Source: Epiperipatus broadwayi (taxonomy: Eukaryota; Onychophora; Udeonychophora; Euonychophora; Peripatidae). Taken from it: a stretch of 64,000 bases of DNA. Location of the stretch: positions 9,529,011 to 9,593,010 of the forward strand of contig JAQFVV010006221.1 of the NCBI GenBank assembly GCA_028023455.1. The letters run 5' to 3'. Within the stretch, counting starts at the first letter, position 1. Every line of letters starts with the position of its first letter. Shown piece after piece: positions 1 through 12,977 of the stretch. Below the pieces are notes generated by a model. That model was given only the letters and a program-made list of their open reading frames with translations. It ran no database searches and was not told where the DNA came from. Both the position numbers and the translations under genes were made by a program.

Positions 1-59
1 AATAAATAATTCAATCAATCAATTTATTCTATGAAATAAAACAAAGTACATAACAATTA

Positions 60-1275
60 TTTAAAAACTCCAAACAAGAAAAATCTTATGTGCAGAATTT
101 ACATGTAAAAATAACAAATTAAACAAAAATAAAATAAAATAAAAATACAACCAAAAACACAAAATAGAAAAGAACAGTTTAAAAAATATATAAAATAAAT
201 GCCAAAATTAATACATACTACACAACCATTGACATAAATATTTTTTGAAAATACATAAGAAATATTATTCAGATAAATTGAACACTCATATATAAATTTA
301 TTAAATAACTTTGATCCAGAATAAACATATTGTCTTCTACTAGATTCCTTAAAAAAATTTGGTAAAGGTAATTGAAATTTATTAGAAAGACGAGTATTTT
401 GAACATAAACTCTAGAATTCAGAAAAAGTTTAGCATAAAAAATAACAAAAATAACTCTATATCGATATAAGTGATTAACATAAAATAAACCAAACACAAA
501 ATAAATATCTCGAACAGAAGATGAATGAGATCTACCAAAGATAATGTGCAAAGTATAATTTTGTATAACACGCAAAAAAAAATAAAATATATGGAGAAGC
601 ATTACCCCAAATAATGATATTATAAGATAAAATAAACAGACCTAGGAAGAAATTTAACTAAATAATAAAACATATAGTTTAAATTAAGTAATCGTTGACA
701 AAGATAGGTAATATGATTTGTCCAGGACAATCTGGAGTCAATATAAATTCCCAAATAACAATAATTATCTACCAAAAGAATATTCTCACAAGTACATATA
801 TATCTATTAAAATGCAAAATATACTTACAGCAAATTTTAATCTTAAGAGAGAAAGAAATATGCTTGTAAGAAAAATGGATACCTTTTGTTTTATCAAAAT
901 TGACCAACAATGAATTATATGCCAGTCATTTACCAACTGAGTCCAAATCCTCATTCACTAATTTTTCAAGAAGACTATAAGAAACAGCATTACAGGATAA
1001 AGCAATATCATCAGCAAAACCAAAAATCTTAGAATGTAATTTCAGTGAAAATAAATCATTAATATAAATTAAAAACAATAGAGGATTAAATACTGAATCT
1101 TGCAGAACTCCACAATTAATCAAGACCACATCACTGACAATACCATAAATATTAGTAAACTGTTTTCTATCATTTAAATAAATCTCCAACCAACTACCAA
1201 TAGAACCATGAAAAACATACAACAGAATCAAATGCTTTAGATAAATCAAGATAAATAGCCAATGTTTTAAGTTCC
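60..1275 (-). pseudogene. Jockey/CR1-like LINE reverse transcriptase, decayed 3' half
   Basis: Non-LTR retrotransposon reverse transcriptase remnant. Read on the minus strand, 926-1249 holds RT motifs in order: WLEIYLNDRKQ, then INCGVLQDSVFNPLLFLIYINDL (family form GVPQGSVLGPLLFLIYINDL; split here only for comparison), then the catalytic block FGFADD. The downstream piece 620-910 has the thumb-like signature NYCYLGIYIDSRLSWTNHI, and 99-602 continues with the C-terminal region. The pieces lie in different frames separated by stops, so this is a dead copy. No endonuclease is present: the element is 5'-truncated at the (AAT)n tract. The 3' end at the window start has a TTGA-like tail. LINE identity is secure; the clade (Jockey, CR1 or L2) is a guess from RT style. 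Confidence 0.8.
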
Positions 1276-1285
1276 TGATCCAATG

Positions 1286-1420
<135 letters not shown>

Positions 1421-1640
1421 TATTTATTATGAAACAAACAATAAATGTATAATACAGAGATAAATTCCATACAAGAAAAATCTTGAGTGAGGAATTTAAA
1501 TGTAACAACTAAAAACACTAATAAAATACAAAAAAACAAGAAAGTATAAATATAACATAAAATATTAAAATCATACAGATATTACATTTGGCAGTTCAAT
1601 CACAGTAGTAAATAATTACAACATAACATACAGTATAAAC
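1421..1640 (-). repeat. Second 3'-UTR copy of the LINE at 60-1275
   Basis: The sequence around 1425-1570 matches the first 150 bases of the window: both share a TATGAAA-rich start and a core ACAAGAAAAATCTT, followed by an A-rich CATGTAA-like stretch. It carries no coding sequence and appears to be a severely 5'-truncated copy of the same LINE family, with its 3' end in the (AAT)n tract. Confidence 0.6.
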
Positions 1641-2027
1641 AAAAAAAATAAAACTAATGCTTACTTGGTCTATATTACAACAGTGCTCAAAATTATAGAT
1701 GAAAAAAAAAGACTAATAAAAAACTGAACTAAGAGCCTTACGAGTGCACAAAATTGATTGGATGGGTATATATTTAAAAAAAAAAAAAGTAAACTCAAAT
1801 TTGTAAACCACATGCATATCCTTTGTCTTTGTTGTCCCCCCCCCCCCCCAATTACAATTTTCAACTTATTTATATTAACTTCAGTTCATCTGCATGTGGT
1901 AAAATAGTTATAAATGTAACCTTTTTTTGTTATATTCAATAAAGTCCTTTTGAAAGACAATATAACCAATGCCATAAATGTTTTTTAAAAATCAAATAAT
2001 AATAATAACAACAACAACAACAACAAC

Positions 2028-2077
<50 letters not shown>

Positions 2078-4855
2078 CAACAACAACAACAACAACAATA
2101 GCAATGACGATAATGACAACAATAATAACCATATTATTTCATAATAAAAAGTTAAAAAATATAATTATTTATAGTACTTGTTCAAATAGTATTCAAATAG
2201 AATTTTTTTTTTTTTTTAGAAGTCATTCTATTTATGGAAATTGAGAATTGAAAATCAATGGAAATTAGTTTTGTCAGTTTTTAATCAATATTCTTAATTT
2301 TGTAATCATATTCAAACAAAAAATAAAATTACAGTATAATAAGTGAGAAATAAAATTAGTGTAATTTTCAATAAGAAAATGAATAAAAATAAAATAAAGA
2401 AATCTTTATGAATATTGACAGATAAAAAAAAAACATTATAAGAAATAAGCATCTAAATTCTCATTTAAAAAAAAATTTTTAAAGTAAAAATACGTCTTCA
2501 GAATTTACATATTTTTTAAAAGATAATCTTTGAATATGTTCCATAAAAGAAAATTAAATTGTTTTAATTTCCTTCTAAAACAATTCTAGTGACCAATAAT
2601 AATTTTTTAATATTTCACTTAATTAGTTATTGAAGAATTGAAAGTTAAATATTTTTTTTTTTGGTACATTTAACAGGAAAAACACATTTACCACAAAAAA
2701 TATAGAAAAATCAAACATATTTTCTTTGCAATAACTTATTTTTAAAAATCTATTAAAATTAAAAATGATAAAACATTATTATAATAAAGAATATTATTTC
2801 TACTTCGAAGAACTAGAAAAGAATTGACTCAAACAATATACATATATACATATCCATCATTTATCTTCCGATGCATATACTTATTTATTTGTTATTGTTA
2901 ATGACCAAAGATTAATGAATCAGGTTTAGAGTGGGTTGTGTCAAATCAAAATATCAGAATTATAATGAGTGTGTTATATAGAACTAATACTTTTTTAAGC
3001 ACATTACATGTAATTTTATAACTATTATATATATAATTTTTAATGTTATAAAATATAAAATCTTGAAAATAATTTTAAAAATACCATAAAGCTTTAATCA
3101 TTCAAAATTATTCTTAGGTTGTGCCAGCATCACTGAATTCAGGCTATAATGAAATCTATTGTTATTAGAATATGGAATGATCATCATGTATAAGAAAAAC
3201 TATGAATAATCTGTAAGCAATGAGTGACATAGAATATTTTCAACTGCCATGATGGCAAGATGCTAGCTCTTTAGACGTTAAGTACAATAAAATGACCCTT
3301 CTTTCTTTCTATTTTTTTTCTCTTTCTCCCTTTTTTGCTTAAGTTGGTATGGAACTTGGTAACCATGAGTTTTTATTTTATTAATCATCTCTCTACATTG
3401 ACCATGACAATAAGATTTTGTAGTTATATAATACCACATCCTTCAGTTACACACACTATAATTAATTATGACTCAAATCACCTATATAGAACTATTTTTC
3501 CCCTCTTTTTTTGAGTTAATATGGTCACATTAAAGTACCAAGGCTAGCAGAAGAACAAACGCTTTCATCATCTCACTCAAAGTGAGAAAAGGAATAGAAA
3601 ATTAGATAAATTCATTTAACCAAAATGGTCTACGCAGTTTGACAGAGTGACTGATTCAAGGTTAGAAGTTCAAATTTGATTTTCAGCTAGGTAAAATATA
3701 TGAAAAGAATTTTGCTCAGTTGATTGTAATTGTTATGCACAACTTCGAACTGGATAAATGGGAATCACCCGACTTTCAAAATAATTAATTATTGAAGTAT
3801 TTATTTAATTAAAATTAATTTGTAAAATAAATAATTATACCAATAAAATGCTATGCATTCAATGCTTTATTATCTCCACAATATGATTAATTGCATTATA
3901 TATATATCGAACTGAATTTTGAATTATCTTATGTGTGGGTATCTCAAAAGATTTTTTTTTATTTGCTTTCCATACTAACACTGTCTAAAGAATATTTTTA
4001 TATACTGATTTGTTGATAATACCTGCCACTCAAAAAACTTTAGTTATTGCTAATCGCTAAATAATTTTATATTTATTCTATAAACGTCTCTAAATAGAAT
4101 TTAAAAATAAAACTTGAAAAAAATAAAAAAAATACTTTTTACTTCTATCTACCTACATATCTATTAATTTATCTAGTTCGTCTCCATCTTTTTTTTTATC
4201 TACCTATTCATTGCTATGTAATTTATTTATTTTCAAACTGATTATCCTTTTAATTAATTATTTATCTGTCTATCCTGACAGTTTCTTTATGATCCAGCAT
4301 ATGTCTAATAATTATGTGCCTCCATTTTGTCATGACTTCTTTTTTTTTACAATTTATTTTTATTTGTGTGTGGTATATATATATATAAACGAGTGCTATT
4401 TGACATCAATTAAGAATATTTGTCATTCAGTTCAACCAAAAATAGAAAATAGTAAATTTTCTTTATAATTGTTAGTGTTAGCTTTTATGTCTTCGAAGTT
4501 AAGTCACTATATAAAAATACATAAAACATATATACGTATTTAATACATACATTCACCTCCATATATACATATTGCAATATATGCATAATTGGGTGCATAA
4601 AGAGATAAGGAAGCACATAATAATATATAAAAGATAAAAAATAATGCTAATAATAAGATGATGGCATTTAGAATGATATTCACAATTCATGGTAGACATT
4701 AAAAAAATAGTGCTAATAGGATTTGAATTGATTATTCAGAAAAAATAACATGTTACACATGTTATTATATCTTTATATATACTTACATGGTACAACAAAC
4801 ATAAAATGAGAGGGAATGGGTTTAGAAATAAAATGATGCTGCTGAGGTAAAATCT
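1641..4855. other. AT-rich DNA without recognisable genes
   Basis: No credible coding region. Contains a 14-C run at 1836-1849 (striking in such AT-rich DNA), many homopolymer A/T runs, and at about 3640-3710 a weak tRNA-like stretch (AGAAGTTCAAATTTGATT) that could be a decayed SINE. Short open frames here are composition noise. Confidence 0.6.
1995..2120. repeat. Compound (AAT)n/(AAC)n microsatellite
   Basis: Alternating blocks of AAC and AAT triplets, symmetric: AAC block, AAT block of about 50 bp, AAC block. The apparent open frame across it (Ile/Thr runs) is a repeat artefact. Confidence 0.95.
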
Positions 4856-4871
4856 GAAGTAGTCATCATCA

Positions 4872-5402
4872 TCAACCATTATCAATCCACTGCAGGATGA
4901 AGGTCTCTCCAAGTTCAATCCATCTTTTCCAATATTTAGTTTCTCTTCTCCACATCACCCCTGCACACTTTCTTATTTCATCCATCCATCTCACATGTGG
5001 TCTCTTTCTGGGTCTTTTACAATTTCTTGGAATCCCGTTTAAAATTTCAATTGTCCATCTAATATCTCTTCTAGAAATATGTCCAGCCCAACTCCACTTC
5101 AGTCTTTTAATTTTTTCAATGAGGTCAGTAACACCTGTTTGTTCTCTTACCCATACATTGCGTTTTCGATCTTTTCTTGTTACTCCCAACATGCATCTCT
5201 CCATATTTCTTTGAGTGGTTTGAAGTCTCTGTATTGCTCTTCTATTAAGTGTCCAAGTCTCAGATCCATAAGTAAGAACTGGCAAAACACAATTATTAAA
5301 AACCTTCCTTTTCAAACACATAGGCATATTTCCTTTTAGTATCAAGTTATTTCTACCAAAAGCACTCCAACCAAGTTTAATTCTATGATTAATTTCATCC
5401 AT
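4872..5402 (-). pseudogene. RTE C-terminal domain
   Basis: Typical RTE C-terminus downstream of the RT: IKLGWSAFGR, then VLPVLTYGSETW, then LKWSWAGHISRRD, then RPHVRWMDEIRK and a terminal LGETFI. These blocks are strongly conserved among RTE elements of insects and other invertebrates and serve here as the probe that identifies the three other RTE remnants in the window. The natural stop is about 12 bases before the TGA-repeat tail. The start Met is only the first in frame; the true protein continues upstream. Confidence 0.93.
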
Positions 5403-5678
5403 TACATTTCCATCTGTATTAATAATCTGACCAAGTTATTTGTAACTGTTAACTTCTTCTAATTTATCATAATCAATCTATATTTTCATATTTTGAGCAA
5501 ATCAATTAAACATTATTTTAGTCTTTTTAACATTTATCTTTAGTCCTACTTTCATCTGATAACTCCTGCAACATTTCCTGTAACTCCAAAGCATTATTTG
5601 CAAAAACAATTATATCATCTGAAAAATCTAAATGACTTAAATAATCTCCATTTATATTCACTCCTTTAGCTTCCCATT

Positions 5679-5975
5679 TTAATCACAAAATACTTCTTGC
5701 AGCACTGCTGTAAAAAGTTTTGGAGATATGGAGTCACCCTGTCTTACACCCTTCTCAATGTTGACTTTCCTACTATCATTATGTAATCTAATTGTTGCTG
5801 TTGCATTTTTATAAATATTCTTTAAAATATGACAATATCCTGGATCTATACCTTGATGATCCAATGCTTTAATCACTGAAGAAATGTTTATAGAATCAAA
5901 TGCCTTTTCATAATCTACAAATCCTAAGCATAATGGTAACTCATATTCATTTGTCCTTTCTATAACTTCTCTCAA
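5679..5975 (-). pseudogene. RTE reverse transcriptase, middle part (duplicated start)
   Basis: Repeats the FVDYEKAFDSI block of the preceding piece, with Ala where the other copy has Val, then continues with the motif-B region GVRQGDSISPKLFTAVLQEVF. It stops at 5679 because of a one-base deletion; the proper frame continues as LKWEAKGVNINGDYLSHLDF and then the SDD catalytic pair at about 5615-5630. Confidence 0.9.
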
Positions 5976-6097
5976 TACCCTGCTTTAATCACTGAAGAAA
6001 TGTTTATAGAATCAAATACCTTTTCATAATCTACAAATCCTAAACATAATGGTAACTTATATTTATTTGTCCTTTCTAAAACTTCTCTCAATACCTG
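5866..6097. repeat. 116-bp tandem duplication inside the RTE reverse transcriptase
   Basis: 5866-5981 and 5982-6097 are tandem copies differing at about seven positions (for example the Ala/Val codon of the first catalytic block). Since 116 is not a multiple of three, the duplication breaks the frame. The divergence shows it is not recent. Confidence 0.95.
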
Positions 6098-7174
6098 GAT
6101 ATGATCTACTGTACTAAAACCACTTTTAAATCCAGCTTGTTCTCTTGGTTGGTGGAAATCCAGTGTTCTCTGTAGACGAGTTGTAATTATCTCAGTAAAA
6201 ATTTTGTATAAAACTGATAAAAGACTGATAGGTCTGTAATTTCTAATATCTTCTTTATCACCTTTTTTAAATATTAATATTAATACTGCATTCTTCCAAT
6301 CATCTGGTACATCTTTATCATTTAGACATTTGGAATATAACTTTGCTAAAAAAAATTCTATTTCTTTATCTGCTTCTTTTAATATATCAATTATAATTCC
6401 ATCATTACATGGAGCCTTCCCTTTCTTCATAAATTTAATTGCATGTCTCACTTCCTCATTCAAAATTCTGGGCAATTCAGAAGATATAATAGATATAGGA
6501 AGTACTTGTTCTTTATTACTATATAATTCTTGATAGAAGTCTTCTACACATTTCATGATGTCATCTCTCTTTTTACTAATAATGCCATCTTTTTTTCTTA
6601 TTGCAGATTTAAATTTCCTACCAATACCAAAATGTTGGTTTACACTCCTTAGACTTTTATTCTCTCCTACAGCTTTTCTTGTTAGTTCACAATTATACTT
6701 TCTTATATCATTTTCAACTCTTTTCTGCACCATTTCACAAAATTCGAGATATTCAATCTTTTTTAATGCATCATTGTTGTATATCCTCATATTCCTTCTT
6801 TTCTTCATAAATTCTCTAGTCTCAGTAGAAATTTTATTAATCAATTGCTGCTTTTTTCTATTAGCTATCTTTGTTGCAGTTTTTAAAAGTGTATCCATTA
6901 TTTTCCTATTAATTTCATTCAAATCTGAATCATGTTCAAAATCTACTAATATTTGAAACGGATTTGTAAGTTCTAATTTAAATTCATTAGAATGTTTCTG
7001 AAGATTAGGAATATCAACTGTAAATATTGTTTTTCTTAATAATTTTTGTCTCTCTAGTTTGGCATTAACATGTATCTTACATCTTACTAATCGATGATCA
7101 CTTCCTGTGTTAAATTTATTAAGAACATTACAATCTTGAAATATGTATTTTCTGTTAGTCAAAATATAATCCAA
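5972..7174 (-). pseudogene. RTE reverse transcriptase, N-terminal and finger/palm part
   Basis: Open frame of 400 codons. SDHRLV at residues 25-30 closes the endonuclease. RT motifs: NYRPIS at 312-317, EQAGF at 345-349, and FVDYEKVFDSI at 380-390 (first catalytic Asp). The frame ends abruptly in AGY because the 116-bp tandem duplication (a length not divisible by three) throws it out of frame. The remaining RT motifs follow in 5975-5679 (GVRQGDSISPKLF) and 5678-5550 (LDFSDDIIVF). There the usual FADD box reads FSDD, keeping both Asp residues. Similar proteins are often annotated in insects as endonuclease-reverse transcriptase or craniofacial development protein 2-like. Confidence 0.92.
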
Positions 7175-7933
7175 TTCTGCTGTACCTTCATTTGGATGCT
7201 TCCATGTCCATTTCCTTTTAACATTTTTCTCAAAAAAGAATTCATAATATAAAGTTTTTCTTTTTCTGCAAACTCCACAAGTCTATGTCCTCTCTCATTT
7301 CTATTATCATAACCAAAATTACCTACAGCATTTTCGTCTTTCATTTGTTTACCAATTCTAGCATTAAAGTCTCCCATAACAATTTTAAAATGTTGTTTAC
7401 TCTGATCAAAAGCTTTTTGTACATCCATATAAAAATCTTCTACTACTTCATCACTATGAGAACTTGTTGGGGCATAAACCTGAATTATCTGCATTTGATA
7501 TCTGCTATTAAGTTGTAAAACTAATCTTGCCACTCTGTCTGATACACCATCAATCTCCACAATGTTATTATTCCATTTTTTTATTTATAATGAATCCTAC
7601 TCCACTTGTATTTCCAATATTTGTGCCTTTATAATAGAGTACATGTCCACTTTTCAAATCAATTGTTTCTTCACCTTTTCTTCTAACTTCACAAAGTCCA
7701 ATAATGTCCCATTTAATATAAGATAGTTATTCTTCTAACTCTTGCAATCTTCCTTCACTTGAAAGTGATCTGCAGTTGCAAGTACCTAAATAAAAAGTCA
7801 TCACCAAATGGCAGCCTGAGTCCGCAATCAGGGGATTCTTAGCACCCTCCGCATTTGGCCACCAACCGCTGCTTTCATTGGTGACTTTACAGCCTCCTGT
7901 GAATAAGGGCCATGATGTATTTTTGTCTGTCAT
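7160..7933 (-). pseudogene. RTE endonuclease domain, interrupted
   Basis: First part of the RTE polyprotein: Mg-dependent endonuclease that nicks target DNA to prime reverse transcription. Visible motifs: GTCNCRSLSSEGRL near the N-terminus (Asn position), then after an in-frame TAA the segment IKWDIIGLCEVRRKGEE (catalytic Glu), then VYAPTS and GDFNARIG (catalytic Asp/Asn). The SDHRLV His motif lies in the next open frame at about 7090. The TAA at 7727-7729 looks like a C-to-T change of a Gln codon, and an extra A in an A-run near 7575 shifts the frame. The N-terminal 40 residues do not look like endonuclease and may be leader read-through. Confidence 0.88.
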
Positions 7934-7960
7934 GATTGTATATATTGGAAAAATATTCTT

Positions 7961-9490
7961 AAACTTGGAGGTAAAAAGCCATGCTGGCTAATGCATGTTG
8001 GTGAGCAGCCCATCCATGTTCATATACTATATGAATAATCACATAGTAATAACAGCTGCAACGTCAAGAACATATGGAGTGGACATTAGCAATTTGCTCT
8101 GCTCAGTTCTTTTAAGGCCTCCAAGAGGAATCAAAGTGTCTCCTTTCAGTTAATAGCAAACTCCTTTCTGCAGCCATATGATTAGCAATTTTCATGGTTA
8201 CATATTGGGGTGAAATATCTTTACACAACAAGAGTTAATAGCTATTGCTATAGTAAACATCATCAAATATTTTCTATAAAGAGTTTTAATTAATTATTAT
8301 CAATATAAAATTAATAGAGAACACCCCAGATTATTTGTTATTTAATGGCCTAACTTCAGTTTTACTATTGGGGCACCATTATCTGGGCTATTAGACAAGC
8401 TGGTAATGACTCAAACTCCAACCTGATACCCAGAATCTTCTTTCTCTATTTGCAACTGTATGAGAGAATAATATTGAATTTTAAAAAAATTAACAATAAG
8501 ACATTTCATGAAATACGGTATGCAATTATACACATTCATAATATATCACTAGCCTTCTGTGGTCTAAAACAATGGCAGAGGGTCAGACTCTAGAATGTGG
8601 AGTTTTGGGATCGATTACGGTGCTGGTACTTCCGGTTGTCGAACTTTTTACGAACTCTTGCGCAATAAAATGATTCGAATATTTTATATTTTTTATACAT
8701 TACGATTTTTTTTTATATAAAGATGAATTATTATTTCAGTAAAGTAGTAGTTTTTTTTCTACACTATAAGAGTGCATATGAATACGGAAATGGAGAGAAT
8801 GAAGGAAGGAAGGTTACTAAATAGCAAATGCTTTCAAAAAGAGAGAGAGAAAACTTTCTCTTCACACATATATATAAATTATAAAAGTTAATCTATTCTC
8901 TTTATTAATTAGTATTTCTCCTTTTCCATTCCAAAATTGCTCATTAACACACTTTTTTTCTTTCCAAATCTTGCTTTATTACAAGAATCATTTATTTAAG
9001 TCTTTATATACATTATATCACGATATTACTATATTATAAAGCATATAAAACGTGAAAGGGAATAGTCCATACAATGAAGAAAGAGTTTGAAAAAAAAAAT
9101 GTTTGGAAAATTTATCTCTACAAACATTTATTCATTACTAAATCTAATTTTCTAATTAATAAAGTTCTTATTTACTTTTACCTTCTTTTTACTTACTTTT
9201 ATTTTTTTTTTTAAAATTTACATAAAAAAAATTATATGCTTCAAATTATTCAATAGATTTACTTTACGATTTTTGTATAGAATAAAATTTAGATATATGA
9301 TTACAATACTCGGTATGTTATTATTTAAGTTAATATTTTATTTGAATTTAGTACGATATTTTCATTTTGTTTTTCGCGGATTGTTACGCAAATATTATTT
9401 ACCATGGTTTGAATCTTTAAAATTATTTTAATACTTTTTATAAGCCAAAATTATTTTGTATTTTCCTGAAGGTTTGCGGTGATGGTGTTT
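7961..9490. other. Non-coding, possible tRNA-like SINE remnant at 8555-8650
   Basis: No gene seen. 8555-8650 has the strings GGGATCGATTACGG and CTTCCGG...GAACTTTTTACGAACTC and resembles 26500-26590 (CTTCCGATATTTAAACTTTTTGTAAACTT), so a small dispersed repeat is likely. The rest is AT-rich. The part adjoining 7960 may be RTE 5' leader. Confidence 0.4.
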
Positions 9491-9496
9491 TAGTAC

Positions 9497-9712
9497 TATT
9501 TTTATATTGGATTATTTCCATCATCTAATATACGTATCGAATGAATATCTTTAGAAAAAAATAATTTATTTAAATATTCCAAATACATTGAACTTTTAGT
9601 GATGTGATATTACTAACAGTTGAATGTATTTGGAATATTTAAATAAAGTTATTTCTTTCTAAAGACATTCAATACTCATATTAGATGATGGAAATAGTCC
9701 AATGTAAAAATA
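9497..9712. repeat. Inverted pair of SINE-C 3' ends (palindrome)
   Basis: Left arm (about 9497-9594) and right arm (about 9615-9712) are inverted copies of the SINE-C tail: AATGTATTTGGAATATTTAA, then a CTAAAGACATTCAATA core, then TTAGATGATGGAAATAG. The same tail follows a tRNA-like head at 14225-14510. The spacer is about 20 bp. Confidence 0.85.
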
Positions 9713-9727
9713 TAAAAAATCATTTTG

Positions 9728-9863
9728 TAATTATAAATTTATTAAACGCACATTGATTAAGTAAGTAATATTTACTGAGGCTATAACTTCGATAATATGC
9801 GTGTAGAGGTCCTTACTATCGCATTTTTACACGCATATTATCGAGGTTATAGCCTCAGTAAAA
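9728..9863. repeat. F3 inverted-repeat element
   Basis: Contains a near-perfect inverted repeat: TTTACTGAGGCTATAACTTC at about 9773 is mirrored by the reverse complement at 9840-9863, with arms of about 36 bp. The 5' part (AATTATAAATTTATT, then CACATTGATTA) matches the unit at 34238-34497, which defines the family. Confidence 0.85.
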
Positions 9864-9943
9864 ATCATTTTGTTTCTTTAAATCATCTTTCCTCTGGTTT
9901 TTTTTTTATTATTTTTAAATTAGTCAGTATATACATTATGCTT

Positions 9944-10095
9944 GTGTATAAAGGCCATAAGCCAGAAACTAGTCTGGGGATATTGGATGAGTAGGCACTA
10001 GATGGGGATTTTATGCACAAGCTTTCTGGCATCCATTGATTACTCTAGCTTGATATGTGTATCAATATATATAGTGAGTTTTGCCTGTTTTAACA
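9944..10095 (-). repeat. F1 repeat, half copy
   Basis: Carries the F1 blocks in reverse orientation: GCCAGAAACTAGTCTGGGGA, then GCACTAGATGGGGATTTTAT, then CTTTCTGGCATCCATTGATT, then GAGTTTTGCC. Compare the full unit at 23537-23998. Confidence 0.85.
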
Positions 10096-10099
10096 AATA

Positions 10100-12970
10100 C
10101 ATTATGCTTAAAACTCATTTTAAGTATCGATAAGTGTCTATAATTAAAACTATTCAATTCTCCTAGAATAAATTCAGCACAAGTATGTTTGATCATACTA
10201 AAGGCATGTTTTATTGATAGAACTTATATTTTAATTAAAATATATTATGTCATAGAGATCTGTAGTTTCATTATTCTCCCACCTAGAATAAAACCAAACA
10301 ACTGTTCCGATTTAGCATTGATTTTTTTTTTTTTTAACTACATGAATCTTTTTTTCCCACCTCTCTCCTATGTTATAAAAACTTAATCTAGATTGTTTAT
10401 TTCAATCTTTTGTTTTAATCTCTCATGGTACTATTTATTTTAAAGCTATAAATTATTAGAATCAATTCTTGCTAATAATGAAATCTCTAAATCAGTACAC
10501 AATGTGATATTAATAGTGATAGGGTATGATGTTTTTACCATGACATGGAATATGTTTTGCAATCATTTTTTGGTTTTCCATAACACAGACTTTATTTTAG
10601 TGATGTGCTTTTCTTATAATTCCTGATTATATTTCTTTCTTCAAACAAATTCATTTCTCAAACAAGGTGCAGAATGTAGGCCACAAAAGACCTATTTCCT
10701 GAAAATAATCATCACTACTAGGATATAAAGATAAGGAATTCATTATTGTCACCATTTTTAATGTCATTGCCAAGTCTTTGATTATGTCCTGTTGGTTTGT
10801 GCTCCACATAAAACACATCTTACTAAGGTGAAATATCTCATAAATACGAAGAATTTTTCTACTAGCATTTATAAAAGACTGCAGTCATACTTTTTAACAC
10901 TAGCATGTGAACTGAGCCAGGAATTGCTCCATGGTCAAAAAAATATGCCCAGGACTAAGTATCTGGAGCAGAATCTAAATAGAAGATTTGATGTTTCATT
11001 AGTGTAAAAAAGATAATAACAAATATAATTATTATAAATTCATGACGATCTTGGATTCTTTAACTCACAATTTTTACTATGCATCAATAAACACATATTC
11101 CTTTCTTAGCACTTCACACTTTTCTAACACAAACTATCTTTTCTTCCACTCTTCGTCTATGAAAAGTTTTAAAATCTAACCAAAATCGAATGGTATATCT
11201 CCTCTTCAAATTTATTAATCTCTCATCTTCATTAGCTGAGTATAAAATATTATTTTTGGCGTGTCTGACATCAGAGACAATATTATTTTTTTCAGCAGAA
11301 TATAAGTTTTTCTATATTTTTCTATTCCATCTAAACTTAAATAACCAGGATTATAATGATTAGTAATTGAATTATTGTTGTTATGCAATTCTTCAGTGCA
11401 CCTTAATTACTGTCATTGATTAAATAACTTTATAGGAGATCCAAACTTTTTAAGTTAATCATAAATTTTATGAAGACAATGGTATATAACATTTTTAAAC
11501 AAAGAACCACATTATTCTCATTCTTGCAATGAAATGTTGGCCCATAATAAAAAAGTTTTATATTTTATTTTTAATCTCTTCTAATTTATTGTTAATTACT
11601 TTCTCATGGCTTTCGCCCTCATTTTCCTTTCCATGTGATTCTCAATATTTACATAGGCAGTCATAAATTTACTATTCTATCTAATACATAGACTGATACC
11701 ATTATATCTATCCTCTAAATACTTTAATTTCAAGTTCTATATAAACCTTATTTTCAACTTGATCTTGAATTTTCATTGTGAATCACACACACAGCAAAAT
11801 GTTTGTTAACAAGATAATTTATTTTGAACTTGCTAATTTTCTTCACATTATTATCTCAATTTCTCTCAATCAACTATGATTCAGTCAGATTAAATTAAAG
11901 TATTTTTGAAATTTTATCTTCTTTATATTCCATCCCAGATTTCATTACCTTTCAATATAGTAGTGTCTTCCCACTTACCATGATCATGAAATTTCCTATC
12001 CTTCTCTCTCCAATAATTTTTTAACATTCCCCCTCTCCATATCCTCTTGTCTAACAACAATCAATGATCCAGACTTTCATAAAATCCCTTCTATCCTCTC
12101 ATCCAATATCCCCAGACTGTTTCTGCTTCCTTCATCGTGACATCAACTCCCTAGATCTAATCTATCACCCTCCACCCCACCTTTTAACTCTTTTACTCAA
12201 TACTATTAAGTTGTTTTGTTTTGATCATAAATTATTACATTTTTTATATTTAATATCTAACTTTAAATGATCTTTTAAAGATTTAAATATCTATTTTTTC
12301 ACACTCATAAACCTTGAACGATTTTTTAAACTCATGTATACCAGTAACTTATGTCATTAAACTATATTTATAGTCTGCTTTATTAAAGTGTTACTTTTTC
12401 AAAAAGACGTTGGCAAAAAATTTAATACTGTCCCATAATGTGGTTAATTGAACTAATCATTTTACGTGGCTACACATTAATTATATTTCAAATATTCTTG
12501 GACGATTACTTTTAAATATCTAAACATTGACATTTTCAAAAGACTTATTGATATAATTTAACACTATAAGTTTTTGGTATACATATGTTTATAAACAATT
12601 GCATAGAATAAAAAGTAGATATACTTAACGTTTAAAAGATAATTTTAAGTTATATATCAAATATAAGAAATTTAATAATTTCATGTTTAAAACATTATTG
12701 TCAAAATTTATTTTGTCATTTATGTTACTATCTAAACTGTGTAATCTATATCATTCAAAGATATATATATATTTAGATATTTAAAAGTTGCCCAATAATA
12801 TTTGTGATGTAATTAACACTTGGGTTACCAGAAGTGTTTGGATAAGACAAAATATTTAATAGAAGCAATGTTATATTTCCCCAATTTATTAAAAAATACT
12901 TTTTTAAAAAAGGAGTTGCATTACACGCATCTGTAGTAAAGATGTTTTAACACCTACATACATACATATG
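10100..12970. other. AT-rich DNA without recognisable genes
   Basis: No coding region, repeat family or RNA gene that I can support. Open frames up to 71 codons (10792-11007) show no family resemblance and have no supporting context. Confidence 0.55.
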
Positions 12971-12977
12971 TATATAT

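Larger units (their letters stand above)
4860..7960 (-). mobile_element. RTE-type non-LTR retrotransposon, nearly full length, inactive
   Basis: One element, read right to left: apurinic-type endonuclease (about 7933-7160), reverse transcriptase (7174-5550) and the RTE C-terminal domain (5402-4872), ending in a short TGATGATGATGA 3' tail at 4861-4872, as many RTE elements do. The total of about 3.1 kb is close to the usual RTE length. Visible lesions: a TAA stop in the endonuclease (7727), an A-run frameshift near 7575, another frameshift near 7235, a 116-bp tandem duplication in the RT (5866-6097) and a one-base frameshift near 5682. The lesions are few and small, so the copy is moderately young. 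The 5' end is not defined; 7934-8200 may be 5' leader. Confidence 0.92.

Noticed and set aside
1978-2244. 88-codon frame rich in Ile and Thr
   Set aside because: Translation of an (AAT)/(AAC) microsatellite.
3640-3710. SINE copy
   Set aside because: Only a weak B-box-like string, no tail, no target duplication and no second copy in the window.
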